This document shows, piece after piece, positions 35,671 to 43,635 of a stretch of DNA of 64,000 bases. Positions within the stretch are counted from its first letter, which is position 1. Each line of letters begins with the position of its first letter. A model generated the notes under the pieces. The model made no database searches and had not been told where the DNA came from. It worked only from the letters and a program-made list of their open reading frames with translations. A program made the position numbers and the translations under genes. Source of the DNA: Lichenicola cladoniae (GTDB taxonomy: Bacteria > Pseudomonadota > Alphaproteobacteria > Acetobacterales > Acetobacteraceae); contig NZ_CP053708.1 of the NCBI RefSeq assembly GCF_013201075.1, forward strand, positions 3,911,501 through 3,975,500. The letters run 5' to 3'.

Positions 35671-36546
35671 TTGATCGTCGATCGTCGGACCGGCGTCGCC
35701 CGGATGCTCACCGAGAGCCTCGGTTCCCTGGGGGCCCTGTTCGCCTGGGACATCATCGTCGTGTTGATATTCCAGCTCGCCCACCGGAGCTGGATGGACC
35801 AGCCGGCGCTGCCGGTCTCGCTGATCGGCTCCGCGCTGGTGCTGTTCATGAGCGTGCGCAACACCACGGCCTATAACCGCTGGTGGGAGGCCCGTACGTT
35901 GTGGGGCTCGGTGGTCAACAATTCGCGCAGCTTCTCGCGGCAGATGGCGACGTTGCTGGGCGGGGCGCCGGAACTGACCCGTGCGATGATCGGCTTCGGG
36001 CACGCGCTCCGCGGCGGGCTGCGCGGCGTCGATGTCACGCCGGAGGTGCAGCGCTTCCTGACACCCGAACTCGCAGCCCGGGTTCGGGGACGGCGAAACC
36101 AGGCAAACGCGATTCTGTACGAGATCGGCGTGCTGGTCCGGGTTCAGGCGCTCGAACGAAAAATCCATCCGGCGGCTCAGGCCGAGATCGACCGCATGCT
36201 GTCCGACCTGGCCAATGCGCAGGGCGGCCTGGAACGCATCCGGAACACGCCGCTGGCGATCCAGTTCTCGACCTTGCCCCGCCTGCTGGTCCGGGTGTTC
36301 TGCCTCATCCTGCCGCTCTCGATGGTGCAGGATCTCGGCTGGATCACCCCGTTCGGCTCGACGCTGGTGGGCTTTCTGTTCGTCGCTCTCGACGAGATCG
36401 GTGGGGATCTCGAAAGCCCGTTCGAGGACAGCCCGCATGCGGTACCGATGCTGGCGATCACCAGGACGATCGAGATCGACCTGCTGCAGGCACTGGACGA
36501 ACCGGCGCCGGAGCCGATGCTCCCGGCCAGAGGCGTGCTACCGTAA
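35671..36546 (+). CDS. bestrophin-family anion channel
   Basis: Bacterial bestrophin (UPF0187); 291 aa from a TTG start. Two N-terminal helices around FAWDIIVVLIFQLA and LIGSALVLFMSVRN, the signature NTTAYNRWWEARTLWG, and a later LGWITPFGSTLVGFLFVALDEIG (read in parts) that forms the second pore half, followed by the acidic DLESPFED loop. The TTG is chosen by family start (IVDRRTGVARML); the frame stays open further upstream to 35482 but would overlap the divergent YciF gene. No good Shine-Dalgarno is visible, so the start is uncertain. Confidence 0.85.
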   Translation: MIVDRRTGVARMLTESLGSLGALFAWDIIVVLIFQLAHRSWMDQPALPVSLIGSALVLFMSVRNTTAYNRWWEARTLWGSVVNNSRSFSRQMATLLGGAPELTRAMIGFGHALRGGLRGVDVTPEVQRFLTPELAARVRGRRNQANAILYEIGVLVRVQALERKIHPAAQAEIDRMLSDLANAQGGLERIRNTPLAIQFSTLPRLLVRVFCLILPLSMVQDLGWITPFGSTLVGFLFVALDEIGGDLESPFEDSPHAVPMLAITRTIEIDLLQALDEPAPEPMLPARGVLP

Positions 36547-36551
36547 AGGCT

Positions 36552-36716
36552 TCAGCTGGCCCAGAAATAATGGACGATATCGACCAGGGCCGCGGCCGAA
36601 ATCGGCATCACCAGCAGGCAGATCGCGCAGAACAGGAACAGGAAGCCGAACACCCTGTCTCCGGTGGGCCTCGGTTGCTTGCGACCGGCATTGAAATCAG
36701 TCCCGTCGAACGGCAC
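36552..36716 (-). CDS. 54-residue single-helix membrane protein
   Basis: A small gene with a GTG start at 36716 and a strong AGGGAGGA ribosome binding site (36723-36730) seven bases upstream. The peptide has a polar N-terminus (VPFDGTDFNAGRKQPRPTG), one membrane helix (FGFLFLFCAICLLVMPISAA, about residues 23-43) and a short aromatic tail ending YFWAS. Positively charged residues before the helix predict an N-in orientation. It is convergent with the bestrophin gene (5 nt between stops) and divergent from PhnA. Unknown function; easily missed because of its length and GTG start. Confidence 0.7.
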   Translation of the reverse strand: MPFDGTDFNAGRKQPRPTGDRVFGFLFLFCAICLLVMPISAAALVDIVHYFWAS

Positions 36717-36891
36717 GGGCTATCCTCCCTCGATTTGGCTAAAACCGCTTCCAGCGCGCAATGGTTGCATCCCGTTTCGGTCAACTGACGGTTTGGCCGA
36801 TCCGGGGTGCTTCCCCGCGGATCACAAGGGCCGCCGCAACGATATCGCGCCATCCGATCGAAACAGCCTGCTTCATGCGACAGGAGCTGAC

Positions 36892-37197
36892 ATGACAGAC
36901 ACGAGCGGCGACTACACCTACGACGAGGCGACCGGAGAATGGGGGCCGCCACCCGCGCCGGTCGCCATCCCGAGGACGAGCAGGGCAGACGTCCGCGACG
37001 CGGCCGGGACCGTTCTCGCCGATGGCGATTCGGTCGCCCTGATCAAGGACCTGAAGGTGAAGGGCACGAGCCAGACCCTGAAGCAGGGCACTGTCATCAG
37101 GTCGATCAGGCTTACCGACGATGAACACGAGATCGACTGCCGCTTCGAGGGGATCAAGGGCCTGGTTCTTCGGTCCGAGTTCGTGCGCAAGCGCTGA
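36892..37197 (+). CDS. PhnA-like protein (YjdM family)
   Basis: 101 aa, cytoplasmic. The C-terminal PhnA domain is clear: DSVALIKDLKVKGTSQTLK, GTVIRSIRL, EIDCRFEGIKGLVLRSEFV. The N-terminal part keeps YTYDEATGEW, the end of the usual zinc ribbon, but has none of its cysteines. The old name alkylphosphonate uptake protein is misleading, since YjdM is not needed for phosphonate use; the real role is unknown. A CAGGAG sequence lies ahead of the ATG. Convergent with the GGDEF gene, 15 nt apart. Confidence 0.85.
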   Translation: MTDTSGDYTYDEATGEWGPPPAPVAIPRTSRADVRDAAGTVLADGDSVALIKDLKVKGTSQTLKQGTVIRSIRLTDDEHEIDCRFEGIKGLVLRSEFVRKR

Positions 37198-37212
37198 GGC
37201 GCGTTCGACCGG

Positions 37213-40164
37213 TCAGAGAGCCGGCCCGGGACGCTGCACGGCAACGGCCGGCTTGCCCGGATCGACCGAACGGCTTTCGACGACACGGTCGCGACCAGCC
37301 TCCTTTGCCTCATACAGCGCGGTGTCAGCGCGGCCGACGAGCGATTCCCAGTCGTCGCCCGGAACCACCCACGACAAGCCGATCGAGCAGGTCAGGCGGA
37401 TTACGGTGCCGGCCGCGCTGAAGGTATTCTCCCGGAACGCGCGATGCAGGTTCAGCACCCGCTTGGCACCGGCGCCGTCGGCATCCTGCAGGACGAGCAG
37501 GATCTCCTCGCCGCCGTATCGTCCGGCATGCTCGCCGTCGCGCATGGTTCCCGAAACGAGGCGGCCGATTGATCGAAGCACGTCGTCGCCGCCTAGATGG
37601 CCGTACTTGTCGTTCACCTGCTTGAAGTGATCGATATCGATCAGCGCCACGATCATCTCGCCGCCGACCGCGCCGCCCGACAGCTTGGCGGCAAGCCGCC
37701 GCTCCACCTCGGACCGGTTGAGCAGGCCGGTCAGGCTGTCATGGGCGGCCTGATAACGCAGCTGCGCGGTTGCTTCGGCAACATGGCGCTGGAGCTCCGC
37801 CTGTCGGACCAGGATAGCCCAGAACCGGAGGCGCATCGCGCCATACACGAACGCGACGCCACCCAGGACCCAGAGCGCCTCGGACCACCAGCGGCGCCAC
37901 CATGGATAGGCGATGTCGACGGTGAGCTCGGTCGGGGTGGAAGACCGATGGGTCAGCTTGTCGTAGCTGACCACGGTCAGCAGATGACGACCGGGCGGGA
38001 CGGACGGATAGCGCACAATGCCGGAGGATGATTCCGCCCAGTCCGCATCCACGCCCGAGAGGCGATAGCGGAACAGGATGGACCGCTCGGCACCATAGTT
38101 GGGCGTGCCGAACTGCAATGACAACGCGGCATTACTGTAGGGCAGCATGTCGCCCCTGACCGGGAGCGTGCCGAGATAGGCACCGCTTATCAGTGCAGTG
38201 ATCGGGCGATCCGTGAACATCTGGTCTGGATTTAGAAGATGGGACAGACCGTGGCTCGTCACGATCCACATCGAGCCGTCCGGATCTTCCCTGATGCCGC
38301 CCTGGGACACATCGTTCGACAGCAAGCCGCCGTCCGCATCGACGGAAACCCAATGCTGACCGTTGAATACGGAAACACCCAGCGTCGTTCCGGTCCACAC
38401 CCAGCCCCGGTGGTCCACCATGACGGTAAAGACGGAGTTGCTCTGGATATCGGCAGTGGCAATGGGGTGAAACGACAAAACCTGGTCGTTCGCCACGACA
38501 AGTCGAAAGAGGCCCCCTGGACCACCAACCCATAGAGTTTTGTCGCCACCCATGACAAGTGTGATCAGCTCGAACGCATCGCTTGGCCAGACGCCACCAA
38601 CCGCAATGTCGCTCATGTCATGGTGCAGGTGTCGAAGGCGATTGCCGGACAGATAGAACACTCCTCCGGACCCGTCCCTCATGAGGGCGGGCACTGCCGT
38701 GTGAAGCGATCCGACCTGCGTGGCCCGGAGCGGCATGCCCTGATGAGTATCGACGCGAAACAATCCAGCTTCCGTACCGATCCAGACCACCCCATGAGGA
38801 TCAGAAACAATCGTGTCGACGGGAGGCGTATTGAGGCGGGTCACCGAGTTGTCCACAGTGTCGATAACCTCTACGCCGGCGGAGGCGGCGGACGTCCAGA
38901 GCTTGCCTTCGGGTCCGGCCGCAACCGCAAACGATGGACCGGGAATCACTCGGCCTATCTGGAGGCGTGAGCCAATGCGGACGATTTCGTCAATCCCGGT
39001 ATCGGTAGCCAGCCAAGCCGAGCCGTTGGGAAGGTTGGCCAACATCCAGGACATGCCATCAGATACGCCTTCGGTCTTGTCGAGCGTCTGCCAGTGTCCG
39101 TAGCCTAACCAGCGAACTAGACCACCTCCGTAGATTTGAAGCCAAAACTGACCTGTCGCATCGGTCATGGCGCCGACGATAGTTCCGGGGGGCGCCCCAT
39201 CCTCTACTGTGATTGCGCGCCATCCGCTTGCCTCGAGAACCGCAAGTCCGTGATTGGTCTGCGTCACGAGGCGACCGTCGGGAGTTCTGAACAGGCCAAG
39301 ATAGGAAGCGTAGATAAGGTAGCGATCACCCTGGTCAGGAAGAACGACAACATTCCATTGTTGAGACCCAGGATTAAGTGTCGCGACAGACGTGAGCGAG
39401 CGCGCCGCAATGGAATCACCACTGCCGGCAACAACATCCAACCAGTTGCCGCCCTGCAGTCCTTGTGCAACTCCGTAACATTTCACATCACCAGGATCGG
39501 CCCTGCACAACCGTCCATCATCAAGCGCTTCCCAGAGAGCCCCTTGGACCGAGAAGACCGAAAGCGCTCCGGCGAGAAGCACCTGCTCTCCCGGATCATA
39601 GCTCATGGTCTCCACATGAGGCGATCCACTGTCCGGGACAATGATACGCAAGGTCGCATCGCCAGCGAGAAGCACGAACCCGCCCTGCCAAGGTACTAGG
39701 TGGTGCGGCTTGTTATTTGAAAACGACACGCCTGGATGAAGAGCTTTGTGAAACCGAAGCAAGCTAGGTGCGTGAGAGGCGTCGGACACACGATCGGAGA
39801 TCAAAATCTCATCTGAGTATGTGACGGCGATCCGTCCGTTGGACGTGATTGCGAGCCCGTAGACGGTCCCGCCTTCGCGCAAACCCTGATCGGGTCCCAG
39901 ATTGACGAACCGCCGGCCGTTGTAGGCGAACACGCCATGTTCACTGCAGACAAGTATATAGCCTGCGTGGTCCTGGATCATGCAGGCACCACCGACACTG
40001 GCAAGCCCCTGGTCTGCATCGTAAGTTCGAAAGGTCGAACGCGCGGCATGAGCTGGTATGGCAAATGATGATATGCCCAGCATCACCAGCAACGCGCCCG
40101 AGATGGTCTTTAAAATCCGACCTAGTATCGGACGTATGCATGCGATGTCCGTGGTCTTGAGCAT
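37213..40164 (-). CDS. propeller-sensor diguanylate cyclase (Reg_prop - Y_Y_Y - TM - GGDEF)
   Basis: Membrane-bound enzyme predicted to make cyclic di-GMP in response to a periplasmic signal; 983 aa. Signal peptide/anchor 1-41; about 14 beta-propeller repeats (IWIGTEAGLFR, MWIVTSHGLSHL and similar) over residues 45-690; a Y_Y_Y domain ending near 760; a membrane helix around 775-795; a short coiled coil; GGDEF domain from about 820. The active site is GGEEI at 884-888, the last position Ile rather than Phe. The I-site position reads RDGE (RxxE) rather than RxxD. The region coding for the N-terminal propeller is noticeably less GC-rich than the rest. It stands alone as an operon. Confidence 0.92.
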   Translation of the reverse strand: MLKTTDIACIRPILGRILKTISGALLVMLGISSFAIPAHAARSTFRTYDADQGLASVGGACMIQDHAGYILVCSEHGVFAYNGRRFVNLGPDQGLREGGTVYGLAITSNGRIAVTYSDEILISDRVSDASHAPSLLRFHKALHPGVSFSNNKPHHLVPWQGGFVLLAGDATLRIIVPDSGSPHVETMSYDPGEQVLLAGALSVFSVQGALWEALDDGRLCRADPGDVKCYGVAQGLQGGNWLDVVAGSGDSIAARSLTSVATLNPGSQQWNVVVLPDQGDRYLIYASYLGLFRTPDGRLVTQTNHGLAVLEASGWRAITVEDGAPPGTIVGAMTDATGQFWLQIYGGGLVRWLGYGHWQTLDKTEGVSDGMSWMLANLPNGSAWLATDTGIDEIVRIGSRLQIGRVIPGPSFAVAAGPEGKLWTSAASAGVEVIDTVDNSVTRLNTPPVDTIVSDPHGVVWIGTEAGLFRVDTHQGMPLRATQVGSLHTAVPALMRDGSGGVFYLSGNRLRHLHHDMSDIAVGGVWPSDAFELITLVMGGDKTLWVGGPGGLFRLVVANDQVLSFHPIATADIQSNSVFTVMVDHRGWVWTGTTLGVSVFNGQHWVSVDADGGLLSNDVSQGGIREDPDGSMWIVTSHGLSHLLNPDQMFTDRPITALISGAYLGTLPVRGDMLPYSNAALSLQFGTPNYGAERSILFRYRLSGVDADWAESSSGIVRYPSVPPGRHLLTVVSYDKLTHRSSTPTELTVDIAYPWWRRWWSEALWVLGGVAFVYGAMRLRFWAILVRQAELQRHVAEATAQLRYQAAHDSLTGLLNRSEVERRLAAKLSGGAVGGEMIVALIDIDHFKQVNDKYGHLGGDDVLRSIGRLVSGTMRDGEHAGRYGGEEILLVLQDADGAGAKRVLNLHRAFRENTFSAAGTVIRLTCSIGLSWVVPGDDWESLVGRADTALYEAKEAGRDRVVESRSVDPGKPAVAVQRPGPAL

Positions 40165-40356
40165 CCCATGACAGTCAAGGCCAAGTGTGGAGACACCTCA
40201 TCATAGAGCCTTGGCGATGCAATACAACCGGTCAGGGGATCCGGCCGCTCTCTGAATATTTAGATTCTTTTGATAAACGAGGCCAACTGCCAGGCGACAT
40301 CTGACAGGTGGCTCAACGTTGCAGCAAAATAGATTAAAGGACCTTATTACAAGTCT

Positions 40357-40542
40357 TTAGGTGGGGTAGTGGTGCCCGACATAGGGGTCGAAGCTCGCGA
40401 CGTTCATCGGCTGGGCGTGGCTCGTGACGGCCGCAATGGCCTGGCGAGCATGCTGGTCGTGAGCGATCGTTGACAGAGCGATGACCGCAACAAAAGTAAG
40501 CGCAGATGCGTGGGATACGACGCGACGAAGACGAGCGGTCAT
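40357..40542 (-). CDS. 61-residue secreted peptide
   Basis: Small gene with GGAG eight bases ahead of the ATG at 40542. It encodes a basic N-terminus (MTARLRRVVSH), a hydrophobic core (ASALTFVAVIALSTIA) and a polar, His/Tyr-containing tail ending DPYVGHHYPT, like a secreted or signal-anchored peptide. No family is recognised. It lies 190 nt downstream of the start of the propeller GGDEF gene on the same strand orientation, preceded by an unusually AT-rich region, so it may be separately regulated. Confidence 0.5.
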   Translation of the reverse strand: MTARLRRVVSHASALTFVAVIALSTIAHDQHARQAIAAVTSHAQPMNVASFDPYVGHHYPT

Positions 40543-41124
40543 GTTTAGTTCTCCGGGCTGCGGACACTTTGTCCACTGACAAACCTGACACTAGCTAGAA
40601 CAGATGACCAAATCAACAACCAAGAAAAGTAATATTAGAGAAATATAAAGAAATCGTTAAACTTTCCAAAATATAGAGTTATTATAACGTTATTATCTAC
40701 ATGCACACTGTTGGGTTCTGCATGCTTTTAATTCGTACGTTGGATCGACTGGATACGAATAGTATGTAGAGGCTGACCTATTGGGCGCTTGGCAGGACAG
40801 GTATTGATCCCTCGACACGGAGCAATGTCGGATCTCAACTCGCGAGATTGCTTCAGGCGAATTCGAAACAGCATTATCGCTAACGAAAATTTGATCAATA
40901 GGAAGGCGGGGAATCATCAGTTTGGAAGCCAAGCGGGCGTCGGCCGCACGATCATGACCCGATCCTGCCGGACAGATCGATCAGCACGCCTGTCTCCCGC
41001 TAGTTACGGTAACGTAACAGTCCTGTAGCCACGCCTTCTCCCTGGGAGACCCAGCACCGGTTCTGCTCCCCCAACTTGTTACAGAACCGTTACGGCCGCC
41101 GGGGTCGCTTCTTCCTGAGGCAGT
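40543..41124. other. 580-nt AT-rich non-coding region
   Basis: No supported gene. From about 40600 to 40720 the sequence is strikingly A/T-rich compared with the rest of the window. It should contain the promoter of the 61-residue peptide (minus strand). Five GTTAC/GTAAC pentamers lie between 41003 and 41093. A regulatory RNA or recently acquired DNA is possible; neither can be shown. Confidence 0.5.
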
Positions 41125-42009
41125 TCAGGGTGACGCGTAGGCGGAGCCATCCTCGGCGCGTGCCGGATGCAGCTCGTAATGGGGATGCGGCGGATGGGCG
41201 AGCTGGTCGAAACGGCGCGCCAGTTCACGCAGCCCGGCGCGAACGACCGGGCCATGCACGGCCATGCCGTGACCGGTCAGGAGATACTCCGGCTCGAGCT
41301 GCGCCAGAATCTCGACCGAACGACGCGCCGCCGGCCAGTCCTGGGTGAAGTACATCGGCGGCCCATGCAGTTCGGTCTCCGCGGTCAGCACCGCATAGGC
41401 GGATTCCTGTGCCGTCGTGATCACTGCGTCGGCTGCGAGCAGCATCCGGTCAGCCTGGCGCCAGAGCGAGACGTGGCCGACCGAATGGCCGGGGGTATGA
41501 ACCCAGCGCCAGCCGTCCATATGCGACACGCTGCCATCCGCAGGCAGGGCCTGCAGCCGGCTCCCGACATTCACCGGCCCGCGCGGATAGAGCGGCGAGG
41601 CCAGCGACATCAGGCCGCCGCCGATTTTCGGATCCGGCGGCGGATAGGCGGCACTGCCATCGAGATACGGATGTTCGAGCTGATGCGCATACACCGGCAC
41701 GTCCCAGTGATCGGCGAGCTCTTCCAGCACGCCGACATGATCGAAATGCCCGTGCGTCTGGATGATCGCCAGCGGACGCGCCAGGATACCGAAACGATGG
41801 GCGGCGGCCGCCATGATCGTGGCCGCGGTATCCGGCAGGCCGGTATCGATCATGACCCAGCCGCGGTCGCCGGCGCCGGCCGGACCGATGAACACCACAT
41901 TGACCAGGGTCAGCCGGAGATAGGCCACATCCGGCCGCACCTCGATGACACCGTTGCCGGTATCGGTGCCGATCACCGAAGAGGCATCGAGGGGGATCTG
42001 CTGGGTCAT
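41125..42009 (-). CDS. MBL-fold metallo-hydrolase
   Basis: Metallo-beta-lactamase-fold hydrolase, 294 aa, cytoplasmic. The metal motif is THGHFDHVG (HxHxDH), with further ligands in HTPGHSVGHV, LLAADAVI and LLTGHGMAVHG. The last one resembles the glyoxalase II/lactonase-type group rather than antibiotic-hydrolysing enzymes. The substrate is not predictable. It lies 64 nt downstream of the KdpE-like gene on the same strand and may be its operon partner. Confidence 0.88.
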   Translation of the reverse strand: MTQQIPLDASSVIGTDTGNGVIEVRPDVAYLRLTLVNVVFIGPAGAGDRGWVMIDTGLPDTAATIMAAAAHRFGILARPLAIIQTHGHFDHVGVLEELADHWDVPVYAHQLEHPYLDGSAAYPPPDPKIGGGLMSLASPLYPRGPVNVGSRLQALPADGSVSHMDGWRWVHTPGHSVGHVSLWRQADRMLLAADAVITTAQESAYAVLTAETELHGPPMYFTQDWPAARRSVEILAQLEPEYLLTGHGMAVHGPVVRAGLRELARRFDQLAHPPHPHYELHPARAEDGSAYASP

Positions 42010-42073
42010 CGCGCGTCACTCCTGCAAGCAACATTGACACGCGGAAGCGCCGGGTCCGGTTTCCCGGCGGATA

Positions 42074-42847
42074 CTACAAAACGGCGGGGTCGGCGTCCGG
42101 ATCCGGACGGCTCATCCGGTAGCCGATGCCGGGCTCGGTCTCGATCAGGCGGGCGGCGGCCGGGCCGAGCTTCTGCCTGAGATGGCCGATATAGACCCGG
42201 AGATACTGTACATCCTCGACATGGGCCGGTCCCCAGACCGTGGCGAGGAGCTGACGGTGGGTCATGATCCGGCCCTCGTGGCGCATCAAAAGAGCCAGCA
42301 GGCCATGCTCGCGCGGACTCAAAGGGACCGGGACGCCGTCCACCCTCACCTCGTGCCGGGCGGCGTCGAGCCGGACCGGCCCGATGACCAGCTTCTCGAT
42401 CGAAGCCGGCGTCACGTTCGAATCCGCGCCGGCAAGGGTGCCCCCGGTCCGGCCGTGCCGCAACGTGGCGCGCAGACGGGCCAGGAGTTCGCCCAGGCCG
42501 AACGGCTTCTCGACGTAATCGTCGGCGCCGGCATCGAAAGCGGCGATCTTCTCGGCCTCGCGATCGCGGGCCGACAGCACGATCACCGGCACGGCGGAAA
42601 AGCGGCGCAGCTTTTCCAGCACCAGCTTGCCGTCCATGTCGGGCAAACCGAGATCGAGCAGGACCGCGTCGGGCGATTGCGAAGCAGCCAGCCGGAGCGC
42701 TTCCGCCCCGTCGGCCGCCGACAGGCTGCGATAGCCCGCAGCTTCCAGGGCCGGACGCAGGAACCGGTGGATCTGCTTCTCGTCGTCGATGATCAGGACG
42801 GTCGGGTGATCGCTCGGGAGGCTGGTTTCGGGCTCGCTCGTACTCAT
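42074..42847 (-). CDS. kdpE: KdpE-like OmpR-family response regulator
   Basis: DNA-binding response regulator, 257 aa. The receiver domain has the acidic pair IIDDE, phospho-acceptor in LLDLGLPDMDG, and KPF lysine; FSAVPVIVLSARD and KIAAFDAGADDYVEKPFG are KdpE-like. The winged helix ends with VWGPAHVEDVQYLRVYIGHLRQKL in two parts (VWGPAHVEDVQYLR, YIGHLRQKLG) and ETEPGIGYRM, again KdpE-type. No kdpD sensor or kdpABC potassium ATPase is in the window. It starts eight bases after the last dehydrogenase gene of the polyol operon, so it may be co-transcribed with it. Confidence 0.88.
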   Translation of the reverse strand: MSTSEPETSLPSDHPTVLIIDDEKQIHRFLRPALEAAGYRSLSAADGAEALRLAASQSPDAVLLDLGLPDMDGKLVLEKLRRFSAVPVIVLSARDREAEKIAAFDAGADDYVEKPFGLGELLARLRATLRHGRTGGTLAGADSNVTPASIEKLVIGPVRLDAARHEVRVDGVPVPLSPREHGLLALLMRHEGRIMTHRQLLATVWGPAHVEDVQYLRVYIGHLRQKLGPAAARLIETEPGIGYRMSRPDPDADPAVL

Positions 42848-42855
42848 GCCCGATC

Positions 42856-43635
42856 CTACGACATGATCAGGCCGCCATCGACGTTGATGGTCTGGCCGGT
42901 GATGTAGCTCGCATCCGGGCCGGCCAGGAACGAGACCAGGCCGGCGACATCCTCGCCCTGCCCGGCCCGCCCCATCGGGATGTTGTCCACCCACTCCTGC
43001 ATCAGAGCCCCGGGCGCGTAATCGCCGAGCAGCTTGCCCCAGGCCTGGTCGTTATAGGCCCACATGTCGGTCTCGATGATGCCGGGACAGAAGGCGTTGA
43101 CGGTGATGCTCTCCTTCGCGACCTCCTTCGCCAGGCTCTGGGTGATGCCGATCACCCCGAACTTGCTGGCGGCATAGTGCGGCGTGAAGATGAAGCCCTG
43201 CCGCGCCTGGCCGGACGCGGTGTTGATCAGCCGGCCGCCGCCGCCGTGCTTGCGGATGCGCGCGATGGCCTCGCGGCAGCACAGGAACACGCCCTTTGTA
43301 TTCACCGCCATCACCTTGTCCCACTCGGCCTCGGTCAGGTCCTCGACGCGGGCGATGGTGATCACCCCGGCATTCTGCACCGAGATATCGACCCGGCCGA
43401 ACGCGCGCTCGGCCTCGTCATACAGGCGGGTGACGTCGGCAGAGCTGGTGACGTCGATCTCGACCGAGATCGCACGGCCGCCATTGTCGGTGATGCGCGA
43501 CGCGACGTCCGCGACCAGGCGTTCGTTGGCGGCAAGCACCACGGCGGCCCCGTCCCGGGCGAGGCGCGCGGCGATGGCGGCACCGATGCCGCGGCTGGCG
43601 CCGGTGATGACGGCGACCTTGTTCTCGAGGCTCAT
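42856..43635 (-). CDS. SDR-family polyol dehydrogenase
   Basis: Short-chain dehydrogenase/reductase, 259 aa. NAD(P) motif TGASRGIG, NAG (QNAG), catalytic Ser in INTASG, YAASK with Tyr and Lys, and the C-terminal YITGQTINVDGGLIMS that resembles sorbitol/galactitol dehydrogenases. Likely oxidises a polyol carbon to the ketose; the exact polyol is inference from the operon (kinase, transketolase, CUT2 importer). It overlaps the regulator stop in an ATGA and is the last metabolic gene of the operon. Confidence 0.88.
   Translation of the reverse strand: MSLENKVAVITGASRGIGAAIAARLARDGAAVVLAANERLVADVASRITDNGGRAISVEIDVTSSADVTRLYDEAERAFGRVDISVQNAGVITIARVEDLTEAEWDKVMAVNTKGVFLCCREAIARIRKHGGGGRLINTASGQARQGFIFTPHYAASKFGVIGITQSLAKEVAKESITVNAFCPGIIETDMWAYNDQAWGKLLGDYAPGALMQEWVDNIPMGRAGQGEDVAGLVSFLAGPDASYITGQTINVDGGLIMS

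Noticed and set aside
40693-40932. 79-residue minus-strand frame in the AT-rich region
   Set aside because: No ribosome binding site or recognisable feature; overlapped by another equally open frame.
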